Of a stretch of 64,000 nt of DNA, positions 44,301 through 53,671 are shown one piece after another (position 1 is the stretch's first letter; each line of letters begins with the position of its first letter). The notes under the pieces were generated by a model. That model did no database searches. It worked only from the letters and a program-made list of their open reading frames with translations, and was not told where the DNA came from. Both the position numbers and the translations under genes were made by a program. The stretch is from an uncultured Ferrovum sp. GTDB lineage: Bacteria > Pseudomonadota > Gammaproteobacteria > Burkholderiales > Ferrovaceae. The stretch covers positions 1 through 64,000 of the forward strand of contig CAIVHB010000059.1 in assembly GCA_903905585.1 (NCBI GenBank), written 5' to 3'.

Positions 44301-47300
44301 TTCCAGAACTCACCGTGTCTGAAGTAACAGGATCTAGATCATGCTGATGGGCCGCCGCCAACATCATATACACCGCTGGCACCACAAACAGGGTAAAGAG
44401 CGTACCGATAGACAAGCCTGTAAAGATGACCAAGCCCATCGCACGACGCCCCGCCGCACCTGCTCCTGAAGCAATGACCAAGGGCAATACACCTAACACC
44501 ATTGCCGCAGTCGTCATCAAAATAGGCCGCAACCGCACGCCCGCTGCTTCTACAATCGCATCAAATTTGTTGTGGCCATGGGCTTGGAGTTTATTGGCAA
44601 ATTCCACCATCAAGATCCCATGCTTACTGATCAGCCCCATCAAGGTCACCAAACCTACTTGAGTATAAATATTCAAGGTGCTTAAACCCAGATTGATAAA
44701 GATCAACGAGCCAAACAAAGCCATGGGAACCGATACCAAGATCACCACGGGATCTCGGAAACTTTCAAACTGTGCGGCCAAGGCTAAGAACACAATCACA
44801 ATGGCAAAGAACAAGGTGTTGACGAAGCCACCTGATTCCTGCACAAATTGTCGCGTCCCGCCCGAGTAGTCTGAGTTGAAGCCCGAAGGTGCAACCTCTT
44901 TTAAAGTTTTGTTTAAGAACGCCACCACCTCGGCCTGCGTCGTGAACGGTGTATAAACCCCAGCTAAAGTGGCGGCATTGAATTGCTGAAAATGACTGAT
45001 CGTTTCAGGTACAACCTGTTTTTCTAGGCGCACAATCGTGCGGGCCGGGAACATACTTCCATCTGGTGCTTTCAGTTGATAATCTAAAATTTGCTCAGGG
45101 TTGAGCCGCGTAGATTGTTGAGTTTGAGGAATCACTTTGTATGAACGACCCTCTACGGCAAAGTAATTCACATAGTTGCCGCCTAAAGCAGCACCCAAGG
45201 TATTACCAATATCCGTCGCACTAAGTCCTAGATTCGCTGCCATCTCACGATTCACCTTAACCACCGTTTGGGGTGCATCAATTTTTAAATCAGAATCAAT
45301 GAAGAAAAACATACCGCTGCGCTGAGCACGGGCCAATACCTGATCGGCCACTTCTTTCAAGCGAGGAAAAGACTCCGTGGTAGTGATCACAAATTGCATG
45401 GGCAAGCCCTTTGCCCCGGGTAAAGGCGGGAACTGAAATGCTGCAATCCTTGCACCTGCAATATCACCCCAACGTTTTTGCAATTCCTGCTGAATCTGGT
45501 TTGCATTACGAGAGCGCTGATCATAAGGCTTCAAAATAATTCCACCGATACCTTGGTTCACACTGGGAACCCCAGTGAGCTGAAAACTATAGTCAAACTC
45601 AGGTAAGGTGCGACCTGCTTCAAACATCTGTTTGGCATACAGTTGCATTTGATCGGCAGTGGCATTGGCAGGACCAGAAAGGAAGCCCACCACAAAGCCT
45701 TGATCTTCTTGTGGGGCCAATTCAGATGCTGAAGTACTGTAGAGATAGGCTGTACCACCTAGCAACATTGCACCCATGATCGCCATGACTGACCAGGTCT
45801 TGAGGGTGCTGGCAAGCGAACGTTGATAGGCCGCGCGCAAAGCATGGAAACGGCGTTCTAACCATGCTACAAAGCCCGAGGGCTTCACATCGGCCTTAAA
45901 TAGACGCGAACACATCATGGGCGATAAAGTCAGCGCAATGATGCCAGAAACAGCCACACTGCCCGCCAAGGTAAACGCAAATTCCGTGAACAGGGCCCCC
46001 GTTAATCCACCCTGAAAGCCAATTGGCACATAGACCGCAATCAACACAATGGTCATTGCAATAATGGGATTACCCAACTCGCGTGCCGCTATCAGCGCGG
46101 CCTCATAGGGGGACTTGCCTTCCTCCTGCATGTGGCGGTCTACGTTTTCCACCACAATGATGGCATCGTCTACCACCAAACCAATCGCCAGAACCAAGGC
46201 CAATAAAGTCAGTAAATTGATCGAATACCCCAGCAACAACATCACAAAAAAAGTACCAATCAATGACAAGGGCATTGCAAGCACAGGGATCACTACCGCC
46301 CGCACACTCCCCAAGAACAAGAAAATGACGATCGTGACAATCGCCAGTGTCTCGAGGAGCGTTTTTTCAACCTCAGTGATAGAGGTATTGATGTATTCCG
46401 TGGCATCGTAGGCAATTCCACCTGTTAAGCCGGCAGGAAACTGTGCTTCAATCGATGGAAAGACTTCGCGAACTTTTTTAACCACATCAATCGAATTCGC
46501 GGTAGGAGAGGTTTTAATCCCAACAAATACAGCACGCTGACCGGCAAAAGCGACATTGAGATCGTAATTTTCAGCGCCGAGCATCACATTCGCGATATCT
46601 CGCAAATGCACTACCCCCGTGCCATTGCGTTTGATGATCAGATCTTTGAACTCTTCTACAGAGTGCATATCGGTTCCACCCGTAAGCGGAATACTCACCA
46701 TCTGACCTTTCGATGTACCCAGTGTGGCAAGATAATTGTTGGCGCCCAAGGCGCCATACACCTCCGCGGCGGTCACACTGTGCCCTGCCATACGAGCAGG
46801 GTCTAACCAAGCACGTAACGCAAATTGACGCCCTCCAATGATCTCGGCTGTTTGTACCCCATCTAAACCATCTAACTTAGGCTTGACGACTCTTTGCACA
46901 TAGTCAGTGACCGAATTGGCTTCCATGGTAGAACTCTGAAAACGCAAATACATGGCGTCTACGGTCTGACCACCCGCCACCACCGTAATAACCGGCGTTT
47001 GCGCCTGCGGTGGAAGTTGGTTCTTGACCGCATTCACTTGCGTGGTGATCTCTGTCAATGCAGCATTTGCTGAATGATTGAGTTTGAGTGTCACCGTGAT
47101 CGTGGAGATTCCAGGAATACTCGTAGACGACATGTACTCGATACCCTGCGCTTGCGCGATAGAGGATTCGAGCGGTTGCGTGATAAAGCCGGCAATCGTA
47201 TTCGCGTCTGCACCGAAGTAAGTGGTAGAGACCGTGACTTCTGCAGTTTCAATTTTAGGAAACTGATTGACCGGTAATGCAGTCAGCGAACGTAAACCAA

Positions 47301-47370
47301 GCACCATAATGAGGAGGCTGACCACACAGGCCAGCACTGGGCGCCGAATAAAAATATCTGTCAATCGCAT
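44293..47370 (-). CDS. RND-family efflux pump permease (HAE1-type)
   Basis: Inner-membrane proton-driven pump of 1025 residues with 12 helices and two large periplasmic loops. I start at the ATG at 47370 (MRLTDIFIRRPV), preceded by TTGAGG; the longer frame overlaps the adaptor gene. Family sequences include PVLACVVSLLIMVLGLRSL, VTVSTTYFGADANTIAGFI, the proton-relay Asp pair in GLVVDDAIIVVENVDRHMQ, and GAAGRRAMGLVIFTG near the end. It works with the MFP adaptor and NodT-type channel encoded just upstream. The substrate is unknown; overall it resembles MuxB/MdtB-like multidrug pumps. Confidence 0.94.
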   Translation of the reverse strand: MRLTDIFIRRPVLACVVSLLIMVLGLRSLTALPVNQFPKIETAEVTVSTTYFGADANTIAGFITQPLESSIAQAQGIEYMSSTSIPGISTITVTLKLNHSANAALTEITTQVNAVKNQLPPQAQTPVITVVAGGQTVDAMYLRFQSSTMEANSVTDYVQRVVKPKLDGLDGVQTAEIIGGRQFALRAWLDPARMAGHSVTAAEVYGALGANNYLATLGTSKGQMVSIPLTGGTDMHSVEEFKDLIIKRNGTGVVHLRDIANVMLGAENYDLNVAFAGQRAVFVGIKTSPTANSIDVVKKVREVFPSIEAQFPAGLTGGIAYDATEYINTSITEVEKTLLETLAIVTIVIFLFLGSVRAVVIPVLAMPLSLIGTFFVMLLLGYSINLLTLLALVLAIGLVVDDAIIVVENVDRHMQEEGKSPYEAALIAARELGNPIIAMTIVLIAVYVPIGFQGGLTGALFTEFAFTLAGSVAVSGIIALTLSPMMCSRLFKADVKPSGFVAWLERRFHALRAAYQRSLASTLKTWSVMAIMGAMLLGGTAYLYSTSASELAPQEDQGFVVGFLSGPANATADQMQLYAKQMFEAGRTLPEFDYSFQLTGVPSVNQGIGGIILKPYDQRSRNANQIQQELQKRWGDIAGARIAAFQFPPLPGAKGLPMQFVITTTESFPRLKEVADQVLARAQRSGMFFFIDSDLKIDAPQTVVKVNREMAANLGLSATDIGNTLGAALGGNYVNYFAVEGRSYKVIPQTQQSTRLNPEQILDYQLKAPDGSMFPARTIVRLEKQVVPETISHFQQFNAATLAGVYTPFTTQAEVVAFLNKTLKEVAPSGFNSDYSGGTRQFVQESGGFVNTLFFAIVIVFLALAAQFESFRDPVVILVSVPMALFGSLIFINLGLSTLNIYTQVGLVTLMGLISKHGILMVEFANKLQAHGHNKFDAIVEAAGVRLRPILMTTAAMVLGVLPLVIASGAGAAGRRAMGLVIFTGLSIGTLFTLFVVPAVYMMLAAAHQHDLDPVTSDTVSSGSV

Positions 47371-47380
47371 GGTCAGAACC

Positions 47381-48538
47381 TCAATGATCTGCCGGGTGGG
47401 GATCCGCATCTGAGGTCGGATTGACCTGGTTATTAATGATGAGTGGAGTACCGTTTTTAACTTTTAACTGCCCACTCGACACGACCTCTGCGCCATCACT
47501 GACCCCAGACAAGATAGCCACTTGATCACCACGGGTGGGGCCGGTTTTTACGATCACCTGCTGGGCTACTTTGCGTAGCTTTCCATCGGGCCCTTTATCT
47601 TCTTTGACTACGAAAACAATCGAGCCATAGGGGTTATAGGCCACTGCGGTTTGGGGCAAGGTAATGTAGCGGTGCTGATTTCCAGAAATCACACTCACCT
47701 GCGCAAACATTCCGGGGAGCAATCGATGACGTTGATTTTTGATGGTTGCTTCAACCTGAAGATTACGTGTTGAAGCATCGACACTCGGATTGCGAGCCGA
47801 AATCACCCCATGAAAAACTTGCTCTGGAAAAGAGTCAATCTTCAATTCCACTTTAGATCCCATATCAACCAGATTGGACTCGCCTTGAGGCACACTGAAA
47901 TCAATCACCAAGCGTGACAAATCCTGTAAATTTGCAAGCTTGTCCCCTGGGTTCACATATTGGCCTGGTGCCACCGTGGTAATGCCGATATCCCCTGTAA
48001 ACGGAGCAAGGATGCGTTTCTTAGTGAGTAGTGCATTCTGTGCCTCTACTTGTGCTTCTTTAGATTTAAGGTCGGCTTCATCCGCATCGACTTGTGCAAC
48101 AGGAACAGTTTGAATAGCAAGTTGCTTGCGATCGCGATCTAAAGTGAGCTTGGCAAGATCGCGCGCGGCTATCAGCGTGCGCAGTTGGGCACGCTCCACA
48201 TCATCATTCATCTCAATCAATACCTGACCTAAGCTGACATGGTTTCCAGATTGAATATGTAATGAACGAATAGAACCTGATATTTCAGGAGAGAGGTCTA
48301 CCGCTCGGTGCGCACGCAAAGAACCTATCGCACTAAGGCTACTGGCCCAGTCTTGCAATTGCGCATTCACAGTTGAAACGGTAGCCGGCGGCTCAGACAT
48401 ACCCGCCATGAACTGTTTAATCATCTTAGTCTTAAAGCCGTTGAACCAGACCAAACCTCCAATCAAACCGCCCACTAAGATGAGCATGATCACCAAACGC
48501 TTGGTGTAAGAGGGTTGTTTACGAATGGCGTCTATCAT
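47381..48538 (-). CDS. RND efflux membrane fusion protein
   Basis: Periplasmic adaptor of 385 residues joining the RND pump to the outer-membrane channel. One anchor helix lies at about 16-32 (LVIMLILVGGLIGGLVWF). The lipoyl domain has GSLRAHRAVDLSPEISGSIR and ILAPFTGDIGITTVAPGQYV, with a short coiled hairpin between them. A beta-barrel (VDMGSKVELKIDSFPEQVFH) and membrane-proximal domain follow. It overlaps the channel gene by 4 bases and ends 10 bases before the pump gene. Confidence 0.94.
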   Translation of the reverse strand: MIDAIRKQPSYTKRLVIMLILVGGLIGGLVWFNGFKTKMIKQFMAGMSEPPATVSTVNAQLQDWASSLSAIGSLRAHRAVDLSPEISGSIRSLHIQSGNHVSLGQVLIEMNDDVERAQLRTLIAARDLAKLTLDRDRKQLAIQTVPVAQVDADEADLKSKEAQVEAQNALLTKKRILAPFTGDIGITTVAPGQYVNPGDKLANLQDLSRLVIDFSVPQGESNLVDMGSKVELKIDSFPEQVFHGVISARNPSVDASTRNLQVEATIKNQRHRLLPGMFAQVSVISGNQHRYITLPQTAVAYNPYGSIVFVVKEDKGPDGKLRKVAQQVIVKTGPTRGDQVAILSGVSDGAEVVSSGQLKVKNGTPLIINNQVNPTSDADPHPADH

Positions 48539-50064
48539 GGTTTAGCCTCAACGCGAGATAAGTGATGAGAAGAATAAGATTCAGTAGTTAGATTAGCGCT
48601 GCTCGCCGAGGCGCTGGCAGAAGGACTTTGAGTGGACCACCCGCCTCCCAAGGCCTCATACAAGGCAACGGTATTGATCAAACGATTAGCTTGTTGTTGA
48701 CCAAGATTGACTTCAGCTTGCAGCACCGCAACGCGAGCACTGAGCACTTGTTGCTGTGTCCCGCTTCCAATTTTTAATTGCGCTTGCGCTAAATCACTGC
48801 TCGCTTTGGCATTGGCGATCACTGCACGTTGTGCATCTAGGGTTTTACTATCTTCATCAATTGCAGCCAAGGCATCACTCACGCCTTGTAGCGCCTGCAA
48901 AAGGGTATCGCGGTATTGGGCCAGTACTTGATCATAAGCAGCTTGAGCCGAGCGTTTTTTAGCACGTAAAGCGCCCCCGTCGATCAGAGGTGCCACAAGA
49001 TTGCCTCCTAAAGACCATAGGCTGGATTGGCTTTTAAATAAATCTGATAATTTATTGGTACTGCGGCCATAGCTTCCTGTAAGACTGAGACTCGGATAGA
49101 GATTCCCATCGGCAACACCGACTGCAGCGTTGGCAGCGCGAAGCGATGCCTCTGCCGCGAGGATATCGGGGCGTTGACGTGCCAATTCACTGGGCAAACT
49201 AAGAGGTAAAGTCTCGGGCAACTTAAATTCAGATAATTCAAATACGGGTAGCGACTGGGCTTGTTCACCCCGCCCTACCAAACGAGCCAGTAAATTTTGA
49301 TTTTGAGTGAGCGCTTTATCCACCGCCGGCAAGGTCGCTCGCGTGAGCTCAATAGCGCCCTCGGCAGCCAGTAAATCATTGCGGGAGGCTGCACCTAATT
49401 TCATTCGCGCTTTAACTAGATCTATCTGTGTTTGCTGAGTTTCAACAAGTTTTACGATGATTGCGCGTTGAGAGCGCAGCCCTGCTTCTCTGGCCGCAGC
49501 ATTCACTACATTTCCAGCCAAATTAAGACGCGAACTTTCAAGGGCAAATTTCTCCAAATCTACCTTAGCACCCAAGCCATCTAATGCTTCATGAATTGAG
49601 CCAAACAAGTCGGGGCTATAAGAGACATTTAAAGCGGCGTTATAAAGATTGAAACTTCCGCCGAAAGGAAATACCCCCCCTGTATTTGAGCTATTGATGT
49701 GCTCTCGCATCACAGAGGTGCTTAATCCGACTTGAGGCGTCAACAATTGACCGCGACTCACCTCAAGATCAGCCTGCGCTTCTTGGATGGCCGCTTGGGC
49801 GGCAGCAATGGTGGGTTGGTGGGTTAAGGCTTCGTCAATCAGCGCATTCAACGCCGCATGATGAAAGCCTTTCCACCAATCCGCTTCGGGGTGCTGGCCC
49901 ACAGCAAAGTGTTGATCCCTGAGTGAAGACGAAGTTTTGAAGCCCACGGGAACTTCAGCTTTGGGTGGGGTATAGATCCAAGGAGAATAACTACATCCAC
50001 TCAGTGTCAAGAAGGAACCCAGCAACAACAAAGCAAATGGTTTACGCACGTTGCAGCACCCCAT
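48535..50064 (-). CDS. NodT-family outer-membrane efflux lipoprotein
   Basis: Outer-membrane channel of the RND system, about 509 residues. The start is uncertain. ATG at 50064 has GAGG 6 bases upstream; GTG at 50049 overlaps the rdgC stop as GTGCGTAA. Both give a lipoprotein signal ending in the lipobox LTLSGC. NodT motifs seen are QHFAVGQHPEADWWKGFHHA, LTHQPTIAAAQAAIQEAQAD, VSYSPDLFGSIHEALDG and ARQRPDILAAEASLRAANAA. A Ser/Ala-rich variable tail of about 35 residues closes the protein. Co-translated with rdgC upstream and the adaptor downstream. Confidence 0.92.
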   Translation of the reverse strand: MGCCNVRKPFALLLLGSFLTLSGCSYSPWIYTPPKAEVPVGFKTSSSLRDQHFAVGQHPEADWWKGFHHAALNALIDEALTHQPTIAAAQAAIQEAQADLEVSRGQLLTPQVGLSTSVMREHINSSNTGGVFPFGGSFNLYNAALNVSYSPDLFGSIHEALDGLGAKVDLEKFALESSRLNLAGNVVNAAAREAGLRSQRAIIVKLVETQQTQIDLVKARMKLGAASRNDLLAAEGAIELTRATLPAVDKALTQNQNLLARLVGRGEQAQSLPVFELSEFKLPETLPLSLPSELARQRPDILAAEASLRAANAAVGVADGNLYPSLSLTGSYGRSTNKLSDLFKSQSSLWSLGGNLVAPLIDGGALRAKKRSAQAAYDQVLAQYRDTLLQALQGVSDALAAIDEDSKTLDAQRAVIANAKASSDLAQAQLKIGSGTQQQVLSARVAVLQAEVNLGQQQANRLINTVALYEALGGGWSTQSPSASASASSANLTTESYSSHHLSRVEAKP

Positions 50065-50941
50065 CCAAGGCCTCAACCAAATCGCGGCACAGCCCAGCCA
50101 AGTCACCTGACGACAAAATAAAATCCACATCAAATCTATCCTCTTCGGAGACTTCTGTTCCGTTGCCATCAGATTCTGTAGCGATCCATTGAAGGCGTTT
50201 CAAGCTCAGATCTTCCCCTAATACAAAAGATAAGCGATCGCGCCAAGTCAGTGCCAAGCGGGTGCATTGTTTGCCATTACTCACATGACGTCGAATTTCT
50301 GATTCGTCCAGAACATGACGAAGATAACGAACGGTTGCCTGGCCTACCGCAGCAGAACGTAACTCGGCTTCTTGATCAATACTAAAGCCTGCAGGCGCAT
50401 CACCACTTGCAATCCAATGGGTCATTGCAGAAAGCGGCGCGCGCTCAACTTCTAAACGCTGACATTCCACACCAGAAATAGTCTGATGCCAGATCTCAAA
50501 GAAAGTTTCTTCTAGTTTTGGACTTGCGTGATCAATCAAGATAAAACCCGTTTCAAGATCAAACCAAATACGGGTACTTTGCCGCACTGAGAAGGCACGC
50601 GAAAGCAGCTCTGTTTCGACTTGATCACGCAAGTCACGCATTTGCTTTTTGCCAAGTGCACGGCCTTGCTGCTGCGCTAATTTTTGAGCGCGTTGATCCG
50701 CAGTCTGGCGCACCACGGTACTAGGAAGAAGTTTTTTTTCGCTGCCAAGGGCGATTAAGCGATAAGACTCACGCGCATGAACAAGCGTTCCGTCTGGGCT
50801 CGGTGGAACGAAGCCATACCGCTCACGCTCCAAGGCGTTGAGTGGTTCCAAGCCACGTTTAGCCAATTGATCTTCTAAGACTTCAACCGCAGGAAAGGTT
50901 GCGGGATCAAAACGAGCAATACGCACATTCTTTAACTGCAT
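50042..50941 (-). CDS. rdgC: recombination-associated protein RdgC
   Basis: Ring-shaped DNA-binding protein of 299 residues that limits RecA activity. Characteristic segments are MQLKNVRIARFDPATFPAVE-like start, FVPPSPDGTLVHARESYRLI, LLPSTVVRQTADQRAQKLAQ, LGKKQMRDLRDQVETELL and AVGQATVRYLRHVLDESEIR. Length and motifs match proteobacterial RdgC. It lies between the SufU-like gene (3-base gap) and the NodT channel gene with overlapping ends. Confidence 0.96.
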   Translation of the reverse strand: MQLKNVRIARFDPATFPAVEVLEDQLAKRGLEPLNALERERYGFVPPSPDGTLVHARESYRLIALGSEKKLLPSTVVRQTADQRAQKLAQQQGRALGKKQMRDLRDQVETELLSRAFSVRQSTRIWFDLETGFILIDHASPKLEETFFEIWHQTISGVECQRLEVERAPLSAMTHWIASGDAPAGFSIDQEAELRSAAVGQATVRYLRHVLDESEIRRHVSNGKQCTRLALTWRDRLSFVLGEDLSLKRLQWIATESDGNGTEVSEEDRFDVDFILSSGDLAGLCRDLVEALDGVLQRA

Positions 50942-50944
50942 GAA

Positions 50945-51460
50945 TTATTTCACCTCAAAAGCAATAATCTGAGACTGACCCTGAAACTCTGCCAACAAAG
51001 CTTGCCAAGCCAATGAGGCACAGGTTCGACGTGAAGGCATGTCCTGCGCGATTTCTAACAGTAGCTGCCAGCCTCCCTTTGCATCCTCTTGTAAGTGATC
51101 GGGGAGATACTGCATCGCCATGATTTTTGGTGAAGCGGGCTCACCGCGCAAAGCAGCAAGCGCAGCATGCGCAATGTCTTGCGCATGATTAACCGGAGCC
51201 CCTTCCATCATCAGCGTCATGAGTGAAGCGCTCCCCATCGCAATTCCACAACATTCACATTCAAAACTAAGATGCATACCTTGGTCAGACTCATGCGATC
51301 GCCAACGTTTCAAGGTGAGGGTATCACCACACAGGGGATTAGAAATTTCTATTGCGCTCGCGTCTTGCTCTTCACCATACCCCATCAGACCATAATGATG
51401 CGCATCACGAATATGCCGCATCAGTAATGCATCATAGATGGTGTTTAACGCTTTGCTCAT
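50945..51460 (-). CDS. SufU/NifU-like Fe-S scaffold protein
   Basis: IscU-fold protein of 171 residues. NPLCGDTLTL, ECCGIAMGSASLMTLMMEG and RRTCASLAWQALL carry the three cluster-binding cysteines and the adjacent Asp of the SufU group. I choose the ATG at 51460, which overlaps the moaE stop (ATGA). It would assemble or deliver Fe-S clusters; SufU-type proteins can also act as zinc-dependent sulfur acceptors of SufS. The neighbours moaE, moaD and mobB suggest supply to Mo/Fe-S enzymes, which is inference. No sufBCD genes are close. Confidence 0.85.
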   Translation of the reverse strand: MSKALNTIYDALLMRHIRDAHHYGLMGYGEEQDASAIEISNPLCGDTLTLKRWRSHESDQGMHLSFECECCGIAMGSASLMTLMMEGAPVNHAQDIAHAALAALRGEPASPKIMAMQYLPDHLQEDAKGGWQLLLEIAQDMPSRRTCASLAWQALLAEFQGQSQIIAFEVK

Positions 51461-51951
51461 GGCTGTTTTTCCCATCGCGCTGCTGCCTTTGCATCAGCAT
51501 CTCTGGCTTCAACCCAACGCGGACCGGATTGTGTTTGCTCACGCTTCCAGAATGGGGCTTGAGTTTTAAGATAGTCCATCACACACTCACAAGCTAAGAA
51601 CGCATTGCCACGGTGAGCGCTGCTGGCCATCACCATTACAATGGGCTCACTTGGCAAGAGATCGCCAAAACGGTGAATCACGGATAAAGAGGAAACAAGC
51701 CACCGGGAGCAAGCCTGTTCGCAAATGGTATGCAGCACTTTCTCCGTCATTCCTGGATAGTGTTCTAAATGCAGAGAAGAAATCGGATCCCCTAGGTTGA
51801 GATCGCGCACCAAACCCACAAAACTAGCGACTGCCCCTGCCCCCGCAGATAAGGCACACCAGCGATCCAGTTCTTCACCAGGTTTAAACGCTTCTGCTTG
51901 AATATGAATTTCTATATAGGCTGGGGATCTAAGATCTTGTGAGGGCGTCAT
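51457..51951 (-). CDS. moaE: molybdopterin synthase catalytic subunit
   Basis: Large subunit of cytosolic molybdopterin synthase, which adds the two dithiolene sulfurs to precursor Z; 164 residues. It shows GAGAVASFVGLVRDLNLGD, LHLEHYPGMTEKVLHTICEQ, VIHRFGDLLPSEPIVMVMAS, SAHRGNAFLACECVMDYLKT and the Lys-bearing APFWKREQTQSGPRWVEA, all hallmarks of MoaE. It follows moaD by 5 bases. moaA, moaC and moeA are not in the window. Confidence 0.96.
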   Translation of the reverse strand: MTPSQDLRSPAYIEIHIQAEAFKPGEELDRWCALSAGAGAVASFVGLVRDLNLGDPISSLHLEHYPGMTEKVLHTICEQACSRWLVSSLSVIHRFGDLLPSEPIVMVMASSAHRGNAFLACECVMDYLKTQAPFWKREQTQSGPRWVEARDADAKAAARWEKQP

Positions 51952-51956
51952 GCGGT

Positions 51957-52211
51957 TTAACCTCCTGTTACTGGTGGGAAAAATGCAATCTCATCCCCAT
52001 CTGCAACGCTGGCCTCTAAGGCAGTGAGTGTCTGATTCAGCGCGGCTCGCATGGGTTTTGTGCTGGCCAGCGTTTCAGCATGAAGCGTACTTTGCGCCCG
52101 GCAATACTCCAAAACAGCGCCTACTGTTTGCAAGGCATCGTCATAGTTGAATTGATCCGTATCCTTGCCGAGAGCTTCTCTTAATGCAGCGAAATAACGA
52201 ACTGTGATCAT
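51957..52211 (-). CDS. moaD: molybdopterin synthase sulfur carrier subunit
   Basis: Ubiquitin-like sulfur carrier, 84 residues from the ATG at 52211, which overlaps the mobB stop (ATGA). It begins ITVRYFAALREALGKDTD and ends in FFPPVTGG. The C-terminal Gly-Gly is adenylated and thiocarboxylated before sulfur transfer on MoaE, so the carrier looks functional. The frame is open upstream to 52265, but that extension is unlike the family. Confidence 0.95.
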   Translation of the reverse strand: MITVRYFAALREALGKDTDQFNYDDALQTVGAVLEYCRAQSTLHAETLASTKPMRAALNQTLTALEASVADGDEIAFFPPVTGG

Positions 52212-52759
52212 AGAGGCGCTCCCAAGGAATCGTTTTTCATCAGAGACTCCGGCATCTCTAACCAATTCAACAAAAACAGTGCAATCGCAGAATAATCATT
52301 CAAATTCAGCACAGGTAGTGCTCCTGAATCCATTGGCATGTCAGAAGCAATGGCGATAATCCAAGGGTCATGCGGTGCTAAAGCTGGAGCGTCATGATCT
52401 TTGCGGCGAATTTCAATCTTTGCAAAAGGCTCTTTTTTGAAGCCTTCAACAATCACTAAATCACACGGCGACAAACGGGAAAGATGCTCTTGAAGAGTGG
52501 GTTCAGCATCCCCTCGCAATTCATGCATTAAGGCCCAGCGACGATCCGAAGTCACCAACACCTCCTGCGCACCTGCCTCTCGGTGCCGGTAAGAGTCTTT
52601 ACCTGGGACGTCAATATCAAAACCATGATGCGCGTGCTTAATCAAAGATACGGAGAGCCCCTTAGACCGTAAAACCGGAATGAGTGCCTCAATGAGCGTG
52701 GTTTTGCCGCTCCCTGAAAACCCCGCGAAGCCAATTGCTCTCAAATCCCTAGACTCCAT
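52208..52759 (-). CDS. mobB: molybdopterin-guanine dinucleotide biosynthesis adaptor MobB
   Basis: Cytosolic GTP-binding protein of 183 residues that assists MobA in forming the guanine dinucleotide cofactor needed by NasA-type enzymes. The P-loop is GFSGSGKTT (13-21). Also seen are VSLIKHAHHGFDIDVPGKDS, YRHREAGAQEVLVTSDRRWA and VIVEGFKKEPFAKIEIRR, characteristic of MobB. It is the first gene of the mobB-moaD-moaE-scaffold run. Confidence 0.95.
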   Translation of the reverse strand: MESRDLRAIGFAGFSGSGKTTLIEALIPVLRSKGLSVSLIKHAHHGFDIDVPGKDSYRHREAGAQEVLVTSDRRWALMHELRGDAEPTLQEHLSRLSPCDLVIVEGFKKEPFAKIEIRRKDHDAPALAPHDPWIIAIASDMPMDSGALPVLNLNDYSAIALFLLNWLEMPESLMKNDSLGAPL

Positions 52760-52795
52760 TTAGTCATCGCTAGTTTCGCTCCATGCAAAAGACTC

Positions 52796-53644
52796 CTAAT
52801 GCAAAAGTCGGGGACGCGAACGTAATTCCACCAGAGCCTGATGAACCTGTTCAAGCTCATGCACTTCAAGCCCAACAGAAACAAGCGCTGCCTCAAGATC
52901 AGACACGGCAGCACCCCAGCATTCCAAGCGTCGGTATAAATTTCCGCGCTCTTGTAAGTCGCGACCGACACCTGGATCCACAATCAGTAAAAAATCCAAC
53001 ACTCGAATCGCTTCGGCGAGTTGTCCGCTGTCAGAATAGATTTTTTTAAGATTGCGCAGTAAGCGACTGATAATGGCGCGTTTAGGTGCCGGCTGGAGCC
53101 ATTCTTTGATGTCTTGGTCAGCACGAACCGTCACGCCTTGCTGCATCAAACGCTCTCGCAACGCTTCTTCTGAAAGACTGATCCCTGCATGATACGGATC
53201 CAGAACCACCACTCCTCTTTCCATCGAACATTTCACTAAAAAATGTCCCGGAAACGCCACCCCATCTAAAGGCAAACCCAGTCTCCAGCCCAACTCTAAG
53301 TAAACGATAGAAAGGGTAATGGGAATTCCCAACCGACGATCTATCACTTCGCTTAAGAAGCTATTTCGTGGGTCATAGTAATCTTCTTGATTGCCCCGAA
53401 AACCACGTTCTTCAAACAAGAAGTGGTTGAGTTGTGAAATCACCCAACTACGCGGCGCATCTTCTGGTTTTCTTGCCAGAATTGCCGCTGCATCCGCATC
53501 GAGCTGATCGAGATAATGCTGGATATTCGTCTGTGCATCAGCATGCCTCGCAATGATGAGGGCTGCTCGCGCCAATCCCCCAAGAGCATCGATATCTCCC
53601 AGGCTTTCCTCAAAGAGCTGCTCATCATGAGATGTCAAAGGCAA
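52796..53644 (-). CDS. sirB1: SirB1 transglutaminase-like/TPR protein
   Basis: A 282-residue SirB1-family protein; the role is poorly defined. An N-terminal transglutaminase-like domain contains FLFEERGFRGNQEDYYDPRN, SFLSEVIDRRLGIPITLSIV, YLELGWRLGLPLDGVAFPGH and FLVKC. The C-terminal part is a short tetratricopeptide region (SGQLAEAIRVLDFLLIVDPG, QERGNLYRRLECWGAAVSDL). It stands between typA and mobB on the same strand. Confidence 0.93.
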   Translation of the reverse strand: MPLTSHDEQLFEESLGDIDALGGLARAALIIARHADAQTNIQHYLDQLDADAAAILARKPEDAPRSWVISQLNHFLFEERGFRGNQEDYYDPRNSFLSEVIDRRLGIPITLSIVYLELGWRLGLPLDGVAFPGHFLVKCSMERGVVVLDPYHAGISLSEEALRERLMQQGVTVRADQDIKEWLQPAPKRAIISRLLRNLKKIYSDSGQLAEAIRVLDFLLIVDPGVGRDLQERGNLYRRLECWGAAVSDLEAALVSVGLEVHELEQVHQALVELRSRPRLLH

Positions 53645-53671
53645 TTCCCTTAACTGAACGTGAAGCCTTGT

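Noticed and set aside
45558-46411. ORFs on either strand inside the RND permease gene
   Set aside because: Shadow frames of a long intact pump gene with no independent support.
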